Shown in pieces: positions 40,701-54,498 of a DNA stretch of 64,000 nt. The stretch's first letter is position 1, and every line of letters starts with the position of its first letter. The position numbers and the translations under genes are program-made. The notes beneath the pieces were generated by a model, which saw nothing but the letters and a program-made list of their open reading frames with translations, was not told the origin of the DNA and ran no database searches. This DNA comes from Pythium myriotylum (Eukaryota; Oomycota; Peronosporomycetes; Pythiales; Pythiaceae), in the NCBI GenBank assembly GCA_023091665.1, contig JALJCQ010000019.1, positions 248,001 to 312,000 on the forward strand, given 5' to 3'.

Positions 40701-43700
40701 ATTCCGTGACCCGTGGTTCTTGGTCTTCCTCAGCGACGAGAAGCTCCGATCCGGAAAGCGATGACGTATGAGAAGGTACAGACACCCAAGCTTCCCCAAG
40801 TAATTTATCGAAGCGAGTGTCTTCCTTGCTATGGTCGAGATGATCCATAGTATCTTCATCGCCAAAGAAGTAAAGAAAAGGCACGACACTCGGCTCTTGA
40901 GCTGCCGTGAGACCATGATCGGATAACTCGTTTCGTTGGTACACACGAATCAAAACCTTGTTCTTGCGCTGCCCATCGGGCCGCCCATGCGCCTCAATTG
41001 CTGGGTCTTTGTTGGTATCGACAAACTCTACTCGTCTGTTCCACTCAGCATCGTAACAAGGGATCTTTGCCCCGGACTCATCAAAGGAGTGGTGTGACGA
41101 CGACACGTGGCCGAAAGACGATGGCGCTTGTCTCAAGAACGACAACGAGAAAGTTGGCTGCGTCTCTTTTCCAGTCGCCGAGCACGCCTGCGAAATTGTC
41201 CGAAATGACGCATCACGATGCAGGTTGACGATCGACTTATCGTTAACCGCAACGATCGTATCACCGATACAAATCTCACCATCCTGCAAGAGCTTTCCAC
41301 ATGGACCATTACACTCGACCCCTTGGACAACGACACGACCATTGTGATAGATCAGATCCAATCCAAGGGTCTCGCCTTTCGTGAATCGATGGGTACGCAC
41401 GAAACGAGGCTGGCTCATGGGCGGTCTATGCTCACTTGGCTGCTGTGGAATGACGACTTCGGGTATCTTTTTAGCGATCGACGACGTCGCCGCACGTGTC
41501 GACTCTTTGTAACCCACGGTGCAATACACCTTTGGATTACCAGCAGCCGGTCGCTTGCTTGCAGTCGAGTCGACATCGTCGTCCTCAGTTGGGAGAGGGA
41601 TTTGTAAATTCGTCACCCCCATTACCACAACGCTAAGAACGCGCTCGTCAAACAAGATGTCGTTAGCCATGTCGCTCATTGAGTCGTCGGTCGTGACAGA
41701 AAGTGCGCTGGATAAGCGCTGACTGCCCTTAGATTCGAGCGACTGGAGACGGTCGGGCGTCGATTGCGAGGCTGACGTACCCTGTTGGCGCGTCTGAGAG
41801 GATGGCGGTGTCGGAGGCTTGGCGCTATCGCTGATCGTTAGGTCCACAGACTCTCTCTCGAGTAACACCTTGAGCTGGGACTTGCACTGCACCAGTCGGT
41901 CGAGCTGAGCCTCAACAGAGAAATTACGAATAGCTTCCTCAAGGAGGACCCCCGAAACCTTAGGGTCTGCACTCACTGCCACGGCGAGTTGAACCCTCAC
42001 TTTCGAACGAACTTCGGCCCTCCCATCTCGGGACTCAGATGGCGTCAACGGAATCAAGAGCTCGTATACACGCGGAAGCCGCGTCGGTCGATCAATCGAA
42101 GTTTCATCCCGAGCAGCGACCAACAGATCGTTCAATGGAATTTTGGCTCGGCCCAACATCGAAGACCCGAAGATGAGTAATTTGTTCCCTTCACGCACTT
42201 CGAGCTCCACACACGGGGGATCGACGATCTCATCCTCCGTTTCCTCGTTATCATCCAGCGACAAACGTTGCAGAAGGATCTCGGACTCGTTCTCACTTTT
42301 TTTCCTTGAGTACTTCGCAGGAACCCATCGGGGGAAGATCGCGCGCGATGATTGCGTTCGCAGGGTTCTGGATGCAACACCAGCACCACTGCGATTTCCG
42401 CGCATTCTCGTCCGAAGGAAGGGTGCAATGCTTGAAGAACTGGTCTCTGGTGGATACAAGTCTTCTAAATGAATTGCATCCACCACTCGTACTCCAACGA
42501 TGAGCACTGGTTTGACCTCCACGCCCTCCTCAGTTGGCTCCAGTTCGCTAACTTGTGCGTCCTCGCCGTTCACGTTCTCGTTCTTCTCCTCTCCTTCGCT
42601 CATGAAACGTACTTGTTTCCTTTGCTTTAGAATATCTCCATTTGCCTCGCTTGGATCGTCTTGAGACTCAACTTGGCTCGTTTCTATCGTCAATCTGTTG
42701 TGACTATCGAAGAGGAGGCGTGAGTACCAGAGAACGCTTGCGTTGTAACGCTTCCAACTTCGTAGCAGCGCAGTACGACGACGGCGCCTATGCTCCCCGG
42801 AAGCTCCAGGTAGTACATCAGTCACCCGAAGCGTCTTGGTAGCATCCTCAAGCATGACTTCTACCCAAAGCCGCTTGGTAGACTTTCCATCATTCACTTC
42901 GATCACAGGAAGCGTGTGAAGTTTGTCTAGAGCGACTTCAAACGACGTGAGGATTCGCGGTGGCGCAACGCCAGTTACATGCCCGCCCGACACCATAGTG
43001 ACTTCATCACCATCATCATCTTCTTCATCGTTGTTATTGTGAAGTGATGACGCTGACTCGAGCACTGTTTGCAACTGCACGTGGAGCACTGGGGCGGATG
43101 AAGCCGAAAAGGGAACGAAATCGATCGTCTGGAAAGGGAAAACTCGATCTCCTCCTTCGAATGAGTGTGCCGATCGGATTTTATCTCCTTCGTCTGCAAG
43201 GATTTTCTGCCATACGAAAAGCTCCAGCGCTGTGCACTCGTTTTTGATCTTGAATGAAACGAAGTCTTTGACCTGGGCAGCCTCAAGTGCACCACTGTCT
43301 AAACCGGGCTCATCTGAGCTTAGACTTGTGCTGCCCTCATGGAATCGAACAACGAACGCAGGGTCGTGCAGCTCTACAGCAACATGAAGGCTCATGCCTG
43401 CCAAGGTTTCACACTGTCCAACATAAGGGTTTGAATCGTTCACATGGTCGTCGCTTGTGAAACAGGAGCTTCCAAAAACTGAGGGTCCAGAGGTCAAAGC
43501 ACGATGGAGGCGAACAACGAAGTTCCCGACAGAGGTAACTTCAAATGGTAAACTCCACTCTGATACTCCATGTGGATCAGTCGGATCCATGAGTTCGTCG
43601 TCGTCGTCGAATTTCCCCTCTTCCTCCTCGTCGTACCCTATGATTCCGTTGCATTCTCGCTGAAGGCAAACAAACCGTAATTGGACTCGATTTCGCAGTC

Positions 43701-46700
43701 GCGAGTCATTCCAATGAAAGAAGCATCCCTGGCGTGGAGCCAAAGCAATAGCGTCCGAATCGTTGTCGCGCTCCTGCTTGATCATAATCTGAAATCGATC
43801 AGACGTGTTGATGAAATAGTAGCGGGGGACGAACGTGACAACCGTCGTCCTCGAAAAAATCGTTGGGCCTTGTTCGATCATGACGCCGATGTCAAACTGC
43901 TTGTGAGATTCGAGTGGTTTCCGCAAATCTGAAAGTCGAAGATTGCGACCGCTCTTTGATCTGTCCGTTGAGCGTAATGAGATCTGGCCGCGCAATCCCA
44001 CCGTGCTGATATCGAATGCTTTGGACTCGATCTCTGAAGAGCGAGCATTAGCCCGCACGCCAATTTTGATCCGTTGATTAACAGGAGCTGCCTTGTGCGT
44101 CGAGAACAAGGCAACTGGTGCGTGTTTGCTTTGGTTCTTGGCAAAACCGTCAACATTTTCCACCCACGGCATAACACGTTTTCCGCCAGGTGTTCGCATT
44201 ACGATCGATAGGCATGTCCGATCAATCAACCAATACTCGGCATAGATTCTGCATATCGACGGACACAGACGATTCAGTGCGGCATTACCCAAACGTTCTG
44301 TGCTCACGATCTCCATTCGAAGTTGCAGAGGAGCAAGGTCCTCGTAGTTTTCAACATCATCCCCATCCTCGTCCTTCGTCTTGACTAGCTCAATTCTTGT
44401 GCACAAGTTGTCAGTGCCGTAGATAAAAGAGTTCTCATTCCACGCGGAAAATGTTCGATAACCGATACCAGGAATCGAGATACTCAGAGCCACGGCCGCT
44501 GGAACTTGAACAGCGTCAGTTTTACCGACAGTTGACCGATTGTTGAAGATCTCCAGTTCACAAATCTGAGCAGCACGGCCAGACGAGACCGTTCCACTAG
44601 TTCCCGAGAAAGAAGCAGCATTATCCTTCACCCACACCAGTTCTTTCTCCGATTTCTGACCAAAAGATTCGTTAGTTATGCGTGGAGGCAATATATCAAG
44701 TCGCGCGTACCGTGCAAACTGTTCGGAACGACAACGCAAACGGGACAAGGTTCTCGAGTCGGATTGGAGGCGATATCGTAATCACAGCTTCACTCTTTTC
44801 CGATTTTCTGGATGCCGTAAGAATAATCTGAAAAGGGGGCCTCGAAACACCGAAATCGTCGATCTTTTCTTCAAAACTCCGCGTACTCAAGATGTCATCG
44901 TCTGGATGTACATCCCAGTAGAAAGTCAACACTCTTCGCACTTCCAATGACCCAGTAAGAGCCGATTTCGGTCTGTTCAATACTGGGGCTCTCAGAAGAC
45001 CCGATATGGATATATGGGTAGACCGCTGGAGCCGACCACTAGTGAGAACCGGACAAAACGTCATATTTCCGCCGTCAAGATACTGGATTGGCACGAAATG
45101 CGGTGTCCTCGCGTCAGCTGCGAGAACTTCACGGCGCTGGTCATTGTACTCGACTTCGACGGGGAATGAAAGGTGGTTCACAAGCTGAACCTTACCGCGC
45201 AGTCGCATTACCAGCGTCCCTTGTTCAGCAACAGTCTCGCAAATGATGCTTTCTCCGTGCCACGGGTCCTTGAATCCAGACCTACTTTCGAGGTGCAGAT
45301 AGCTTCTATTCGAGTATCCTATTGGCACAGGGATCGGCTTTGACGATGAAGACGATGATTTGGGTCGCAACCACATCAAACGGCGTAACGGCGAAGTCAC
45401 ACTTCCAGCTGGGGCTTCATGAGCCACGATACTGGTGGCGACACGTTGGCCATCATTGACAGTCAACCAACTAGTCGACGACGCCATCATATCTTTGATT
45501 GCAGCCGACAGCTGCTTGTTGTTGATCCATGACGTTGGTTCAAGGCCTGCCGCACCTACAGTGGCTGAAAGGCCTCCTGAGCCCACACCCAACAGACCCT
45601 CTTCGCTTCCCACCGAAAGAGTGGGTAGCTTAACCATTTCATCGCCAATGTCGTCCATCGATGACATTTGGCGCAGGGTTGCACCAAACTGTTCGGCGCC
45701 ATTCGATGACGACGATGAATTAGGTGGGGTTGAGGTTGGACTTCCCGCTACCAAGAACGGAATGCCTGACTGATTGTCAACGTACACAAACGCTCCGAGG
45801 CGTGATCGCCAATCATCTTGCTCAGCGTTCGAGGCCGCACGACTGACGAGATCAACAAACTGGAGCAAAACGTTCACACCAGTTCGCGATATGTTGATAT
45901 TGATATCCTTCTTGATCACCAATAAACACGTTGGGACAAGCTTGGCGTCATCGTCGTGGTTCCCCGACGTCGTCGCCGTCATTTGATGATTCAGCAGTTC
46001 TTGATAAATAAAATGCTTCGTCTCGGCAGCTCGAGCAGTTGCCGGTGCAAATGCAACAGTTTTTGTAGCTCCAAACAAGCAAGTTGGAATACCTTCGCAC
46101 TTCAATCTCGTTCCTGCAACCGAGATCTGCTTGCGGTCAGACATGCAGTAATCGCAGATTGCTCCTCCCTTGAGATGGACTGCAAAATTGACATCAAAAT
46201 CTTCCACCAATGGCTCCCAAACTGCGAGTTGCGAGTTATAGTTTTGGACTCCAACCTGAAGACCTGCCATCGCAGTCAAGCGAGAATCAAACGAGCCTCG
46301 TAAATCGAATGTAAGTTGAACGATCCGTAAGTGAAGTAGTGGCAACAACATATTGTGAAAATCATTCACAACTGTTGCATTCACGCCTGGTAACGTAAAC
46401 TGAAACACCTTCAGGTTCTGCCAGAGGGCTATGCCAGATGATGTCGGAACCGAGGCTGGTGCACGCTTAACCTTACCATCTCCGCTCTTAATGGACTGGG
46501 GTGGAGTCCGAGAAAACACATCGAGAGGAATCGTAGAGTCTGACTTCACCGAGATCACAAACGGAATTGGGGCGTCACCAACACCATTAAACATGAGGTA
46601 TCCTCCACCCTCACTTCCAAGGCGTGAGTTGTCGGTGTTGTCCATGAGATCAAACTGCGCGCTTACTAGCCGACTACTACCGTAGAACGACTTTCCCTTG

Positions 46701-49700
46701 CTAAACGCGCGATAGATCGTAAGCTCCTCTAGCACGATCGCATCCTTGTGACGAATTGGCCCGCGATCAGAATTGAACGCGCTTGTCCCGTACTTCCAAA
46801 TGCGAGTTTCAAATACCCCCGCGCTACCATCTGGGCCAAGGTAACCAGAAGCTCCAAGTTGGTCGTACTTAAAAATCGGAGAGGCTGTGAGCTCTCTCTC
46901 GTTGTTGTCTCCATCACGCAGTTGACGATCACCGTCGTTATCGCCATCCTTGGAAGGGTCATCAGGGTCCTTCTCAGTCGTTTGAACCATCTCAAAGGCA
47001 ATACGGTCACCAAAACGGATTGGGTCACCAATGTTGCGGCGACTATCCCTTGCAGGGATGATACGAAACATTGTCGGTTCGACGCTCTGTCTTTCCTGGG
47101 CGGTAAATGGCAACACAAGATATCTCTTTCGCCAGGGTGAGCTGTAAACTCCAATAGCGGGGCGAACATTGAGCGGGCCACGAAAAGTTGCAGACACCAG
47201 GTACACGAGCGTCGAACCATATTGTAACATCGGCTCGCTATTTCGATCTCGGCGTCGACGTTTGTACCCGCCTTGTCGAGATTCACCGTACTCGGACAGC
47301 GCAGCTACCGATGTGGACGTGAAAACGTCTGGTTCAGGCAGTGCGACGGCGCTAGACGTGGAACCGGCCGAAGAACCAGCAGAAAACCGCCTGTTGAGTG
47401 TCGCGGACGACGAGGTCGGGACTAGCCCTCGCGGAGATACAGGGAAAGCGATTATCTTCTCAAGAGCAGCTCGTAGCGAGCATACGTCCAAGTAACCGAA
47501 TCTTAACTCCAACACGCGATCAAACGCAGTCTTCAAACGGACAAACCCAGTCGAGAAATCGACGTCAAGCCTGCACTCAAGGTCACATGGCTTGAGGAAG
47601 TCACCGGCGATATCGTTGCTACCTGTCGGCGAAATCGCTGGTCCAATGTAAGAATCGTTGCCACGTACCCACATGTTTTCTTCCGACAAACGAGACGTCG
47701 CCTGAATATTCGCTAGGTCAATCAAGACCTGTAGTCGGTTATTCGGTGGAGTGTTGCTTCCTACAACTGTCGGGCGGCGAAGGAACTCGACGTTGATCGA
47801 TGCCTCCCACGAGAACATCACAGCTCGTGATAATTCTTTGCTCGGATCTTCTACAAGCAACACAGCAGACTTTCCAACGGAAAAGGCAACAACCACGTAG
47901 TGTTGGGGAATTCGACTGTGTGTTGTTGTCTCCGGCAGCATATCTTCATCAGTGGGGTCTTGCTCCTCTCCGGTATTTTCAGCGACCGAAGCATCCTCAG
48001 ACGGCTGATCACCTAGGTCCCACGTCCCGCGACTTGGACTCTCAATGAATCTTAGGACGTCGTAATGGATGTTGCTTGGAGTGACGCGAAAGCCTTCTAC
48101 ATCGACGATTATATCTGTGCGCATAGACGAGCTACGCGAATCAGAACGACGCCTAGTCGTTGTGTGACCGTCATCATTGCTCTCTGCTTGGTCTCCACTA
48201 CCGTCTCCAGCCATCTGATATGATTGAGCTGAAGACACGGACGACATTCGTCGTGGTGGCTGGAGCCCGATGAGTGTGTCAGAACCGAAAAACGTCGAAC
48301 TCATCTTCCTGAAAGTTCTCCCACCCTGAGAACCCCCATCCTCTGACTGAGGTTTTCGTCGTCTATGAGGAGTCGCGAACGAACACTCCAACGCCCTCTC
48401 TTGTTGCTCTGACGCATCAAGTTTTCCGTGAATGATTCGAATCGAAATCGATGGGGTTGTCACCCCTGCCACGTTCGGGGGAGATAATACAATCACATCA
48501 CGATAAGAGGATGAAATTTGGGCATCGAGTCGTGTGTCGCGAACCCGCATGCCTTGCATCTCGGATGACACGCGCAGAGATCGAGTCTTCAGTCCGTAAT
48601 TGACAGACGCACTGAACACGGTCACATCTACGACGCAAATCGAGCCTTGCGCGCGTTTCTCCGTCGCAGCCATTGACATATCTCCACTTGTTGATGGTTG
48701 ATACCCTTCTTGTCCGTGAAGAATCTCCATAGAGAATTCAGGAACCTTAAGCGTGACAATAAGTTCGCGTTCATCGTCCCCAACAACGTCATCTGTATAG
48801 GTGGCAGGTGCAACTTGCCCAACTGGCGACGCGGAAGCCACGATCGACTCTGATTTGGCGCGAGTTCGGCGACGTGCCTCTCCGAAATTCTGAATTGGTA
48901 GGCGGATCAGGAAGGCATACTGCTCCCTATTACAAACCAGTCGTAGGGGAGTAAACTCAATCCCAATTGTCGTGGCATTGCCGCTCGAAAAGTCAGCCGA
49001 CAGAGTCATCGAGGTCGATCCCACGAGGCTTTGTGTTAAGAGTTCTGGTCGTCCTGACTGCCCACTCGCTTGCTGGAAATCCTGCTGCCCGAATCCCGCA
49101 TCCACAAGAATGACAGAGACAACTCGCAGAGTATTCAGATCTAACTTCAGTTGACACAGCGAGGAGTTTAGGAGCACCTTCGCCATGACGCGATTGCCCA
49201 TGTTTTTGAACATATCGAGGAGATACTCGTTGCTGAGGCGGAAAGAATCGAAGCGGACAACGAGAGCTTCATTCGATGTTCGATTCACGGGAATGTGGAG
49301 CTTTGCATCAACGAGCTTGACATCCAGCAAGGGAAACATCGAGACAACGTCAGCAGTCGCATTAAGTTGCGTGAACGGAGTTCGAGGAGATGCTCCGTGT
49401 CCATTCGAATTAGCGTGTTGACTTGTGATTGATGAGACAAGAAACTCGCGATCCCACGCAATCTGTACACGATGTGGGAAGAGCGTAGACATCACCGTTT
49501 GCAAGAGCACACCCTCGAAGAAATAGGAGCGAAGATCGTCCAAAAATCGGTACAAAACTCGGATTCGAGGAGAGTTCAAACGCACCGAAAAACGATTCGC
49601 GTACCCGGGGTGCCACCGTTCTTGAATTCGATCTGCACCATACAACTGTGCAGCACATGTGAAGATAGCTGGTACTTCATCAATCGCCCTGAGCACATCT

Positions 49701-52700
49701 TCGACAGTGGGGATATGAGCTGCGTTACTCTCTTCACTACTCGCACGATGAGCACGCCGAGAAGCCCCGTGCTTTTCTGAGCCGAGCATTTCGCGCAAGC
49801 TGGGGTCTGGTACAGTCTCGTCGCTGATCTGCATCGACACTAGGTACGCGAACACATTCATGTACTCGGGGAATCGGTGCACAGTACAGCTGAAATCCTT
49901 GGCCTCAAGGCGAACGAAAACCGTGTCTACACGTTCTTCGCCCGACGGCATCTGATGAAGCACAACGGAGAGGCCAGCTACGTGCAGTCGCAACTGAATC
50001 GTCGCCGCAGATGGAGGAGTGGCTGCCATCTCCACTGTCGTCGTAGGTGGTGTCGAAGCCTGGATTGGCAAACGACGAACAGACATCCGCTCTATGAGCG
50101 AAGAGGCTACCCATGTTCCAAGTTTTGAAGTCAGACCTCGCTGGCTCGCTGAGCGTCGAGGCGGCTGTCTCGATGATGGTGGCCGTTTGACTTCCTGGTC
50201 TGGCGCTCTTGCGACTTTTCTCACAACTGGTGGCCGCCCCGAGCTACTTCCCGTTGATACTGATGCCGATAGCACGGGTTGTGATAGCGCAAGCGAATCA
50301 TCATCGGCAGGTTGCGCAGGTTGCTGATAAAAGAAGAGAAACAAGTCGGCAAAAGCGTCCTGATGGAGGTTTAGCACAAGAGTCCGCAGTCTTAGATCAA
50401 CCGACAGGTACGTCACAAGGGGATCCTGCCAGACCGAGTTCTCTTCGAGGACAGCTTGTCCTTCAAAGGTGGTGTCACGGAGATGATCCCATAAGGCCTT
50501 ATCTTTTGGCTTCGGTGCTTCGAGGTCGACACTACTGATTGCTAGCTGAATCAGTTGCTCTTGCCCAGAAGTTTTCAATCCTTGTTTCTCGTTCGCGAGA
50601 AGGTCACCTGAGGCAATTAAAAACCTGCTTGCATGCTGATCGCGCCGTTCCTCGAGCGAAAAAGAACCTACAGCGAAGCGGAGCTGTTTGTCGTATGTGC
50701 GGACATCAAGTTCTGTACCAATATTCGACATCGAAACGCGAACGGTCTTATCGCTTGAGCCACCACTAGAAAGTTGCAAGGAGATCGCGATCTCGGCAAT
50801 TTGAAATCGGACAAGCATGAGTATCCGCCGCCACAGCTTTAGCAGATCACTATCTTGAATGTCTTTCTCATCATGATTAGCTCTTTCGGACTCGCGCACG
50901 CGAGAGAAAACCCCGAATCGAGTGTCTCTATCCAATGGCGAAGAAGCGATTGCCGACATACTTCGTCGAAAAGAACGTTGCCTCGGTGTTGGTAGGGAAT
51001 ACAACTTAGCATCAGTTTCAAAACCAGAGAAGAAGGGTTCCTCGTCATGAGAATTCGCGATGCTTCCATCCATGCTACGCCAACTCGCGCTCCGCGTTGA
51101 GCTGGATCCGTCCTTGTCATCTTCCAGAGTGTTCTCCTCAGTACCAGTGAGCGTGCGCACACGGTTGAAGTCATCCCCGATAGACCGAAGTAGTCGCACG
51201 AGAAGACTGAACGTCCTTGAGTCAAGATTCATTTGTACACCATTCACTCCACCCACAATCTTTACGAGCGGGACAGTTGGATCATTCGGGGCGATGCTTA
51301 CGAAGATTCCAATACCGACAGACGTTTTCTCCAGGAGCTGCGTTGGACGAGTGTGATTGGAATTATCGTCCGACAGACGTACTTCGATTGAGGAAAGGCC
51401 GACATCAATGACATCATAGAGATGGTCATCATTTTTAGTCGCCGCAAGTAGCGACACATCTGAATGCCCATTTGTGGGATCGAGAGTACCTTCACCACTT
51501 CGTCTTGACGATGCACGCAAGTGGCCCAAGAAGACAACTAAACGTGGCCTCGGGATGGTTTCGTTTGCAGATGTAGCTCTCACCAGATTCTTCGGAGGAG
51601 ATTCTCGAATTGTGACCAAAGGGGAGATAACATCAACGAGGAGATCCACATTTGATCGACGCGCAAGGGCTGCATGGACCTGAGCCGCACTGTAGCGCTG
51701 AAGACTCTGAGCCTGACGCCAGGCCCGCTCACGCAAACCTGTCAAATCCACGTTGCTCGGCCTCGAGAAGAAGGCTGAAACGTGAAGCAAAGCTTCAACA
51801 TCCACATTCACCGTCATCGCCTGGGCGACGACAGAGATACCAATACCTTGAGCAGATGCAGCATCAGAGTCAGTATCTTCCACTCCAAGACTAGCTCGCC
51901 GTGATGACTTCTTGAGTTCGATGCCAATATCCATCAGCGGTAGTTTCTGTTCACAATGACGAAGGCGGACGCAGCTCATTTTCTCACTTATCGACGCGGG
52001 GTGATGAGAAATTATCTCGGCAACACCCATGCGTTGAATAACAACTCTGGGTTCGTTTGTGGCCAGATTCCACAGACCAAACACGCTTGCATCGCCGAGC
52101 TGAACTCCCAACTCAACTGATGTGGGTCGCACAAGAACTTTTAGATCCACATTTTCCACAGCGACTGCGGCTAGCTCCACCTGCGGCTGATCACCGGGTG
52201 AACCATTTTCATCGTTCAATAGGCGCAAACTCGTTCTTGCCAACAAAAACTGACCCCGATACCAGATATGGTCTGCCTGGGCCATGTTGACATGCTCGCT
52301 CTCGACTTCTTCGCCCTCCTGATCGTCTGGATCGTAGTCGATAGCATCAAAGAACAGCTTCGTATCTTGATCACTCCATTCAAGATCAGTATTGCCTGCA
52401 CCGGCCACGGGAGCTCCACCGTATAACCAAGAGGTGTATGACCAGAATTTCGAGCCGCTGGGCGGTGGTGGAGGAACCTCAGTCTCGGCAGGCGTAGCAC
52501 CTTTTGCAGACTGTGGAGGTTGTGCGGGTTTTGATTTGGTCGTGAATTGAATAACAGCCAAACGCGCGGCATTACGCAATTGGAGCATGTCATGAATATC
52601 TAGCTCCACTTCGAGATCTTCCAATTCGTTTCTCGCAACTTCCTTTGGAAGCTGCGCGACTTCAGGTGACACAAGCTTGGCAACGAGCGCGGGCTGATTT

Positions 52701-54268
52701 CCCTGAATGCTCATGAGGTAGAGGTCTTTGAAACGGTTTCGCTTGATCCTCTCTCGCTGAAGCTCTTCTGGATCGACACGCGCGAGTTTCTCCCGTACGT
52801 CGATGAGGACGGCTGAGATCGCGTAGTTCCACCACCTTTGCGGATCATCCGACACGCGGATTCCGACAGGACGAAGCTTTGCATATCGCGCTTGTCTTCG
52901 TTTCACTCCGATGAACGAAATCAGGTTCAGACCACTGAGGTATTGCTGCCTGTGGAGAGCAATGTTAATGTGATCCACACTCGCACTCACGTCTATGTAC
53001 GTGCTTTTTTCCTGCAGCACATGAATGACAGCGTCTCGGTACTTGCAAATGCTCGCTTCGAGGCGATCGACGGCTGTGAGAGGCCACTGGAGACAGCTTG
53101 CGAGAGCCACTTTGAACTGTTTGACAGACGGCACGACATCCTCTTGTTCGTTTTGCTCCCGGGCCACAGCCCATGCCTCGGAGAACACAAACGTCAGAGT
53201 GTACATACGCTTCCCGGCGAGCTTGGGCATCCCCTTCACGAACTCTTCCCAAGCATCGTCTCCAATGGCTGCGATCGTCTGCACTTTCCATGGCGTGCCA
53301 AGTCGCGTCATTACTCGGTTACACAGCTCCGCGTGCGTGATGGGCAACTTGGCGCGGCCATCGTTGACTGTGAGTCGCAGCGAGAGCGTGAGTGGCTCGA
53401 TGATGTACTCGCTCGGCTCAAAGAGTCGTGGATACCGAGCTTCGTCGACTGTACGCGCGGCTAGATCATCGGGCCAAAAGTTCATTTGCATCAGTCGCAT
53501 GAACGCGAATGCGTCCTCAAGCGCAGACTGCGGCACGGGCTTGAGCGGCAGCGACCAGTAGAGACCGAACTTGTTGATGTCGATCTTTTTCCGCAAGAAC
53601 GACGGCGTGCCGCCCTCGTCTTCGGATCGCGGCGTCTGCGCGCCACGCACGATCATGGTGTAGTTCCATCCGGCGTCGGCCGACTTGATGACCATCGACT
53701 CGAGCGTGACGCCGACGGCGAAGGGGCGGCTGGGCGCCGACACGCGGTCTTCGAGTCGCAGGTGGATGTGCTGCACGTTGAGCTGCACGTTGTCGAGCAC
53801 CTTGATGAGCAGCTTGACAAAGAGGCTCTGGGTCCACTGCGAGGTCTTGCCGGGCTTCTGCGCCGCCGACTGGTTGTACTGCGTGGCCTTTTCGATGGCG
53901 TCGATGGTCGCGCGCTTGCGCTTGAGCGTCTCGCCGCGGCGCTTGCTCGAGTGCGCGTCGGGCGCGTGCGTGGGCGCCTCGGGGCGGCGGTCGCAGACCT
54001 CCATGAGCAGGTTGACATCCTGCACGTCGACGCGGATGGGCTGGTTCGCGAGGTTGGACCACGGCAGGTCGATCTGGACCTGGTGGAGCGTGCCCTTGAC
54101 GATGCGGAACTCGGGCGGCAGCGGGAAGGCGTCCGGCTGGAGCTCGACGACGTCGACCTCGATCTTGCCGTTCCAGAAGCTGATCTTGAGCGCCTCCGGG
54201 TCGATGTTCTTGACGTAGCTGCCCAGCACGGCGTCCAACACGACGTGCGCGTAGCGCTGGAGGAACAT
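37728..54268 (-). CDS. VPS13: Giant VPS13 lipid-transfer protein with C2-like, PDZ and PX domains
   Basis: Four exons (54268-44711, 44655-38960, 38889-38803, 38736-37728) with introns of 55, 70 and 66 nt give 5,449 residues. All splice junctions keep frame, and intron 1 has a CTAAC branch-like site. The N-terminal chorein domain (about 1-120; MFLQRYAHVVLDAVLGSYV, then VELQPDAFPL) is the entry of the bridge-like lipid channel. A very long beta-rich rod follows. Two C2-like segments lie at about 3900-4030 and 4190-4475; a PDZ domain (about 4265-4360; GLDL, GDTIVAVND) interrupts the second. A helical VPS13 C-terminal region (about 4940-5060), a PH-like domain (about 5100-5200) and a PX domain (about 5290-5390; VYRRFSEFRELYTAL) end the protein. 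VPS13 moves bulk lipid between organelles at contact sites. It is larger than most family members (about 3,100-4,400). The start is the ATG opening the chorein domain; 231 bp separate it from divergent SEC20. Confidence 0.92.
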
Positions 54269-54498
54269 CCTCGCTCTCGGCTCGCGCGGACTGCCCGGCC
54301 GACTGCCTGCCGAGATGTCTTCAAGGCTGACTTCGTTTCCGAATCTGAGGGTGGACACCCTAATCCATTCATTGAACCAGGGACATGGTTGACACAGAGA
54401 CGCGACGGAGCCTAGTTTAGTGTGGATTTCGGAGTATAAACTATGGACTTTTGCGTGTTCCGAAAAATCCTTCGAGTCGGAGAGGAGAGGAGACAACG

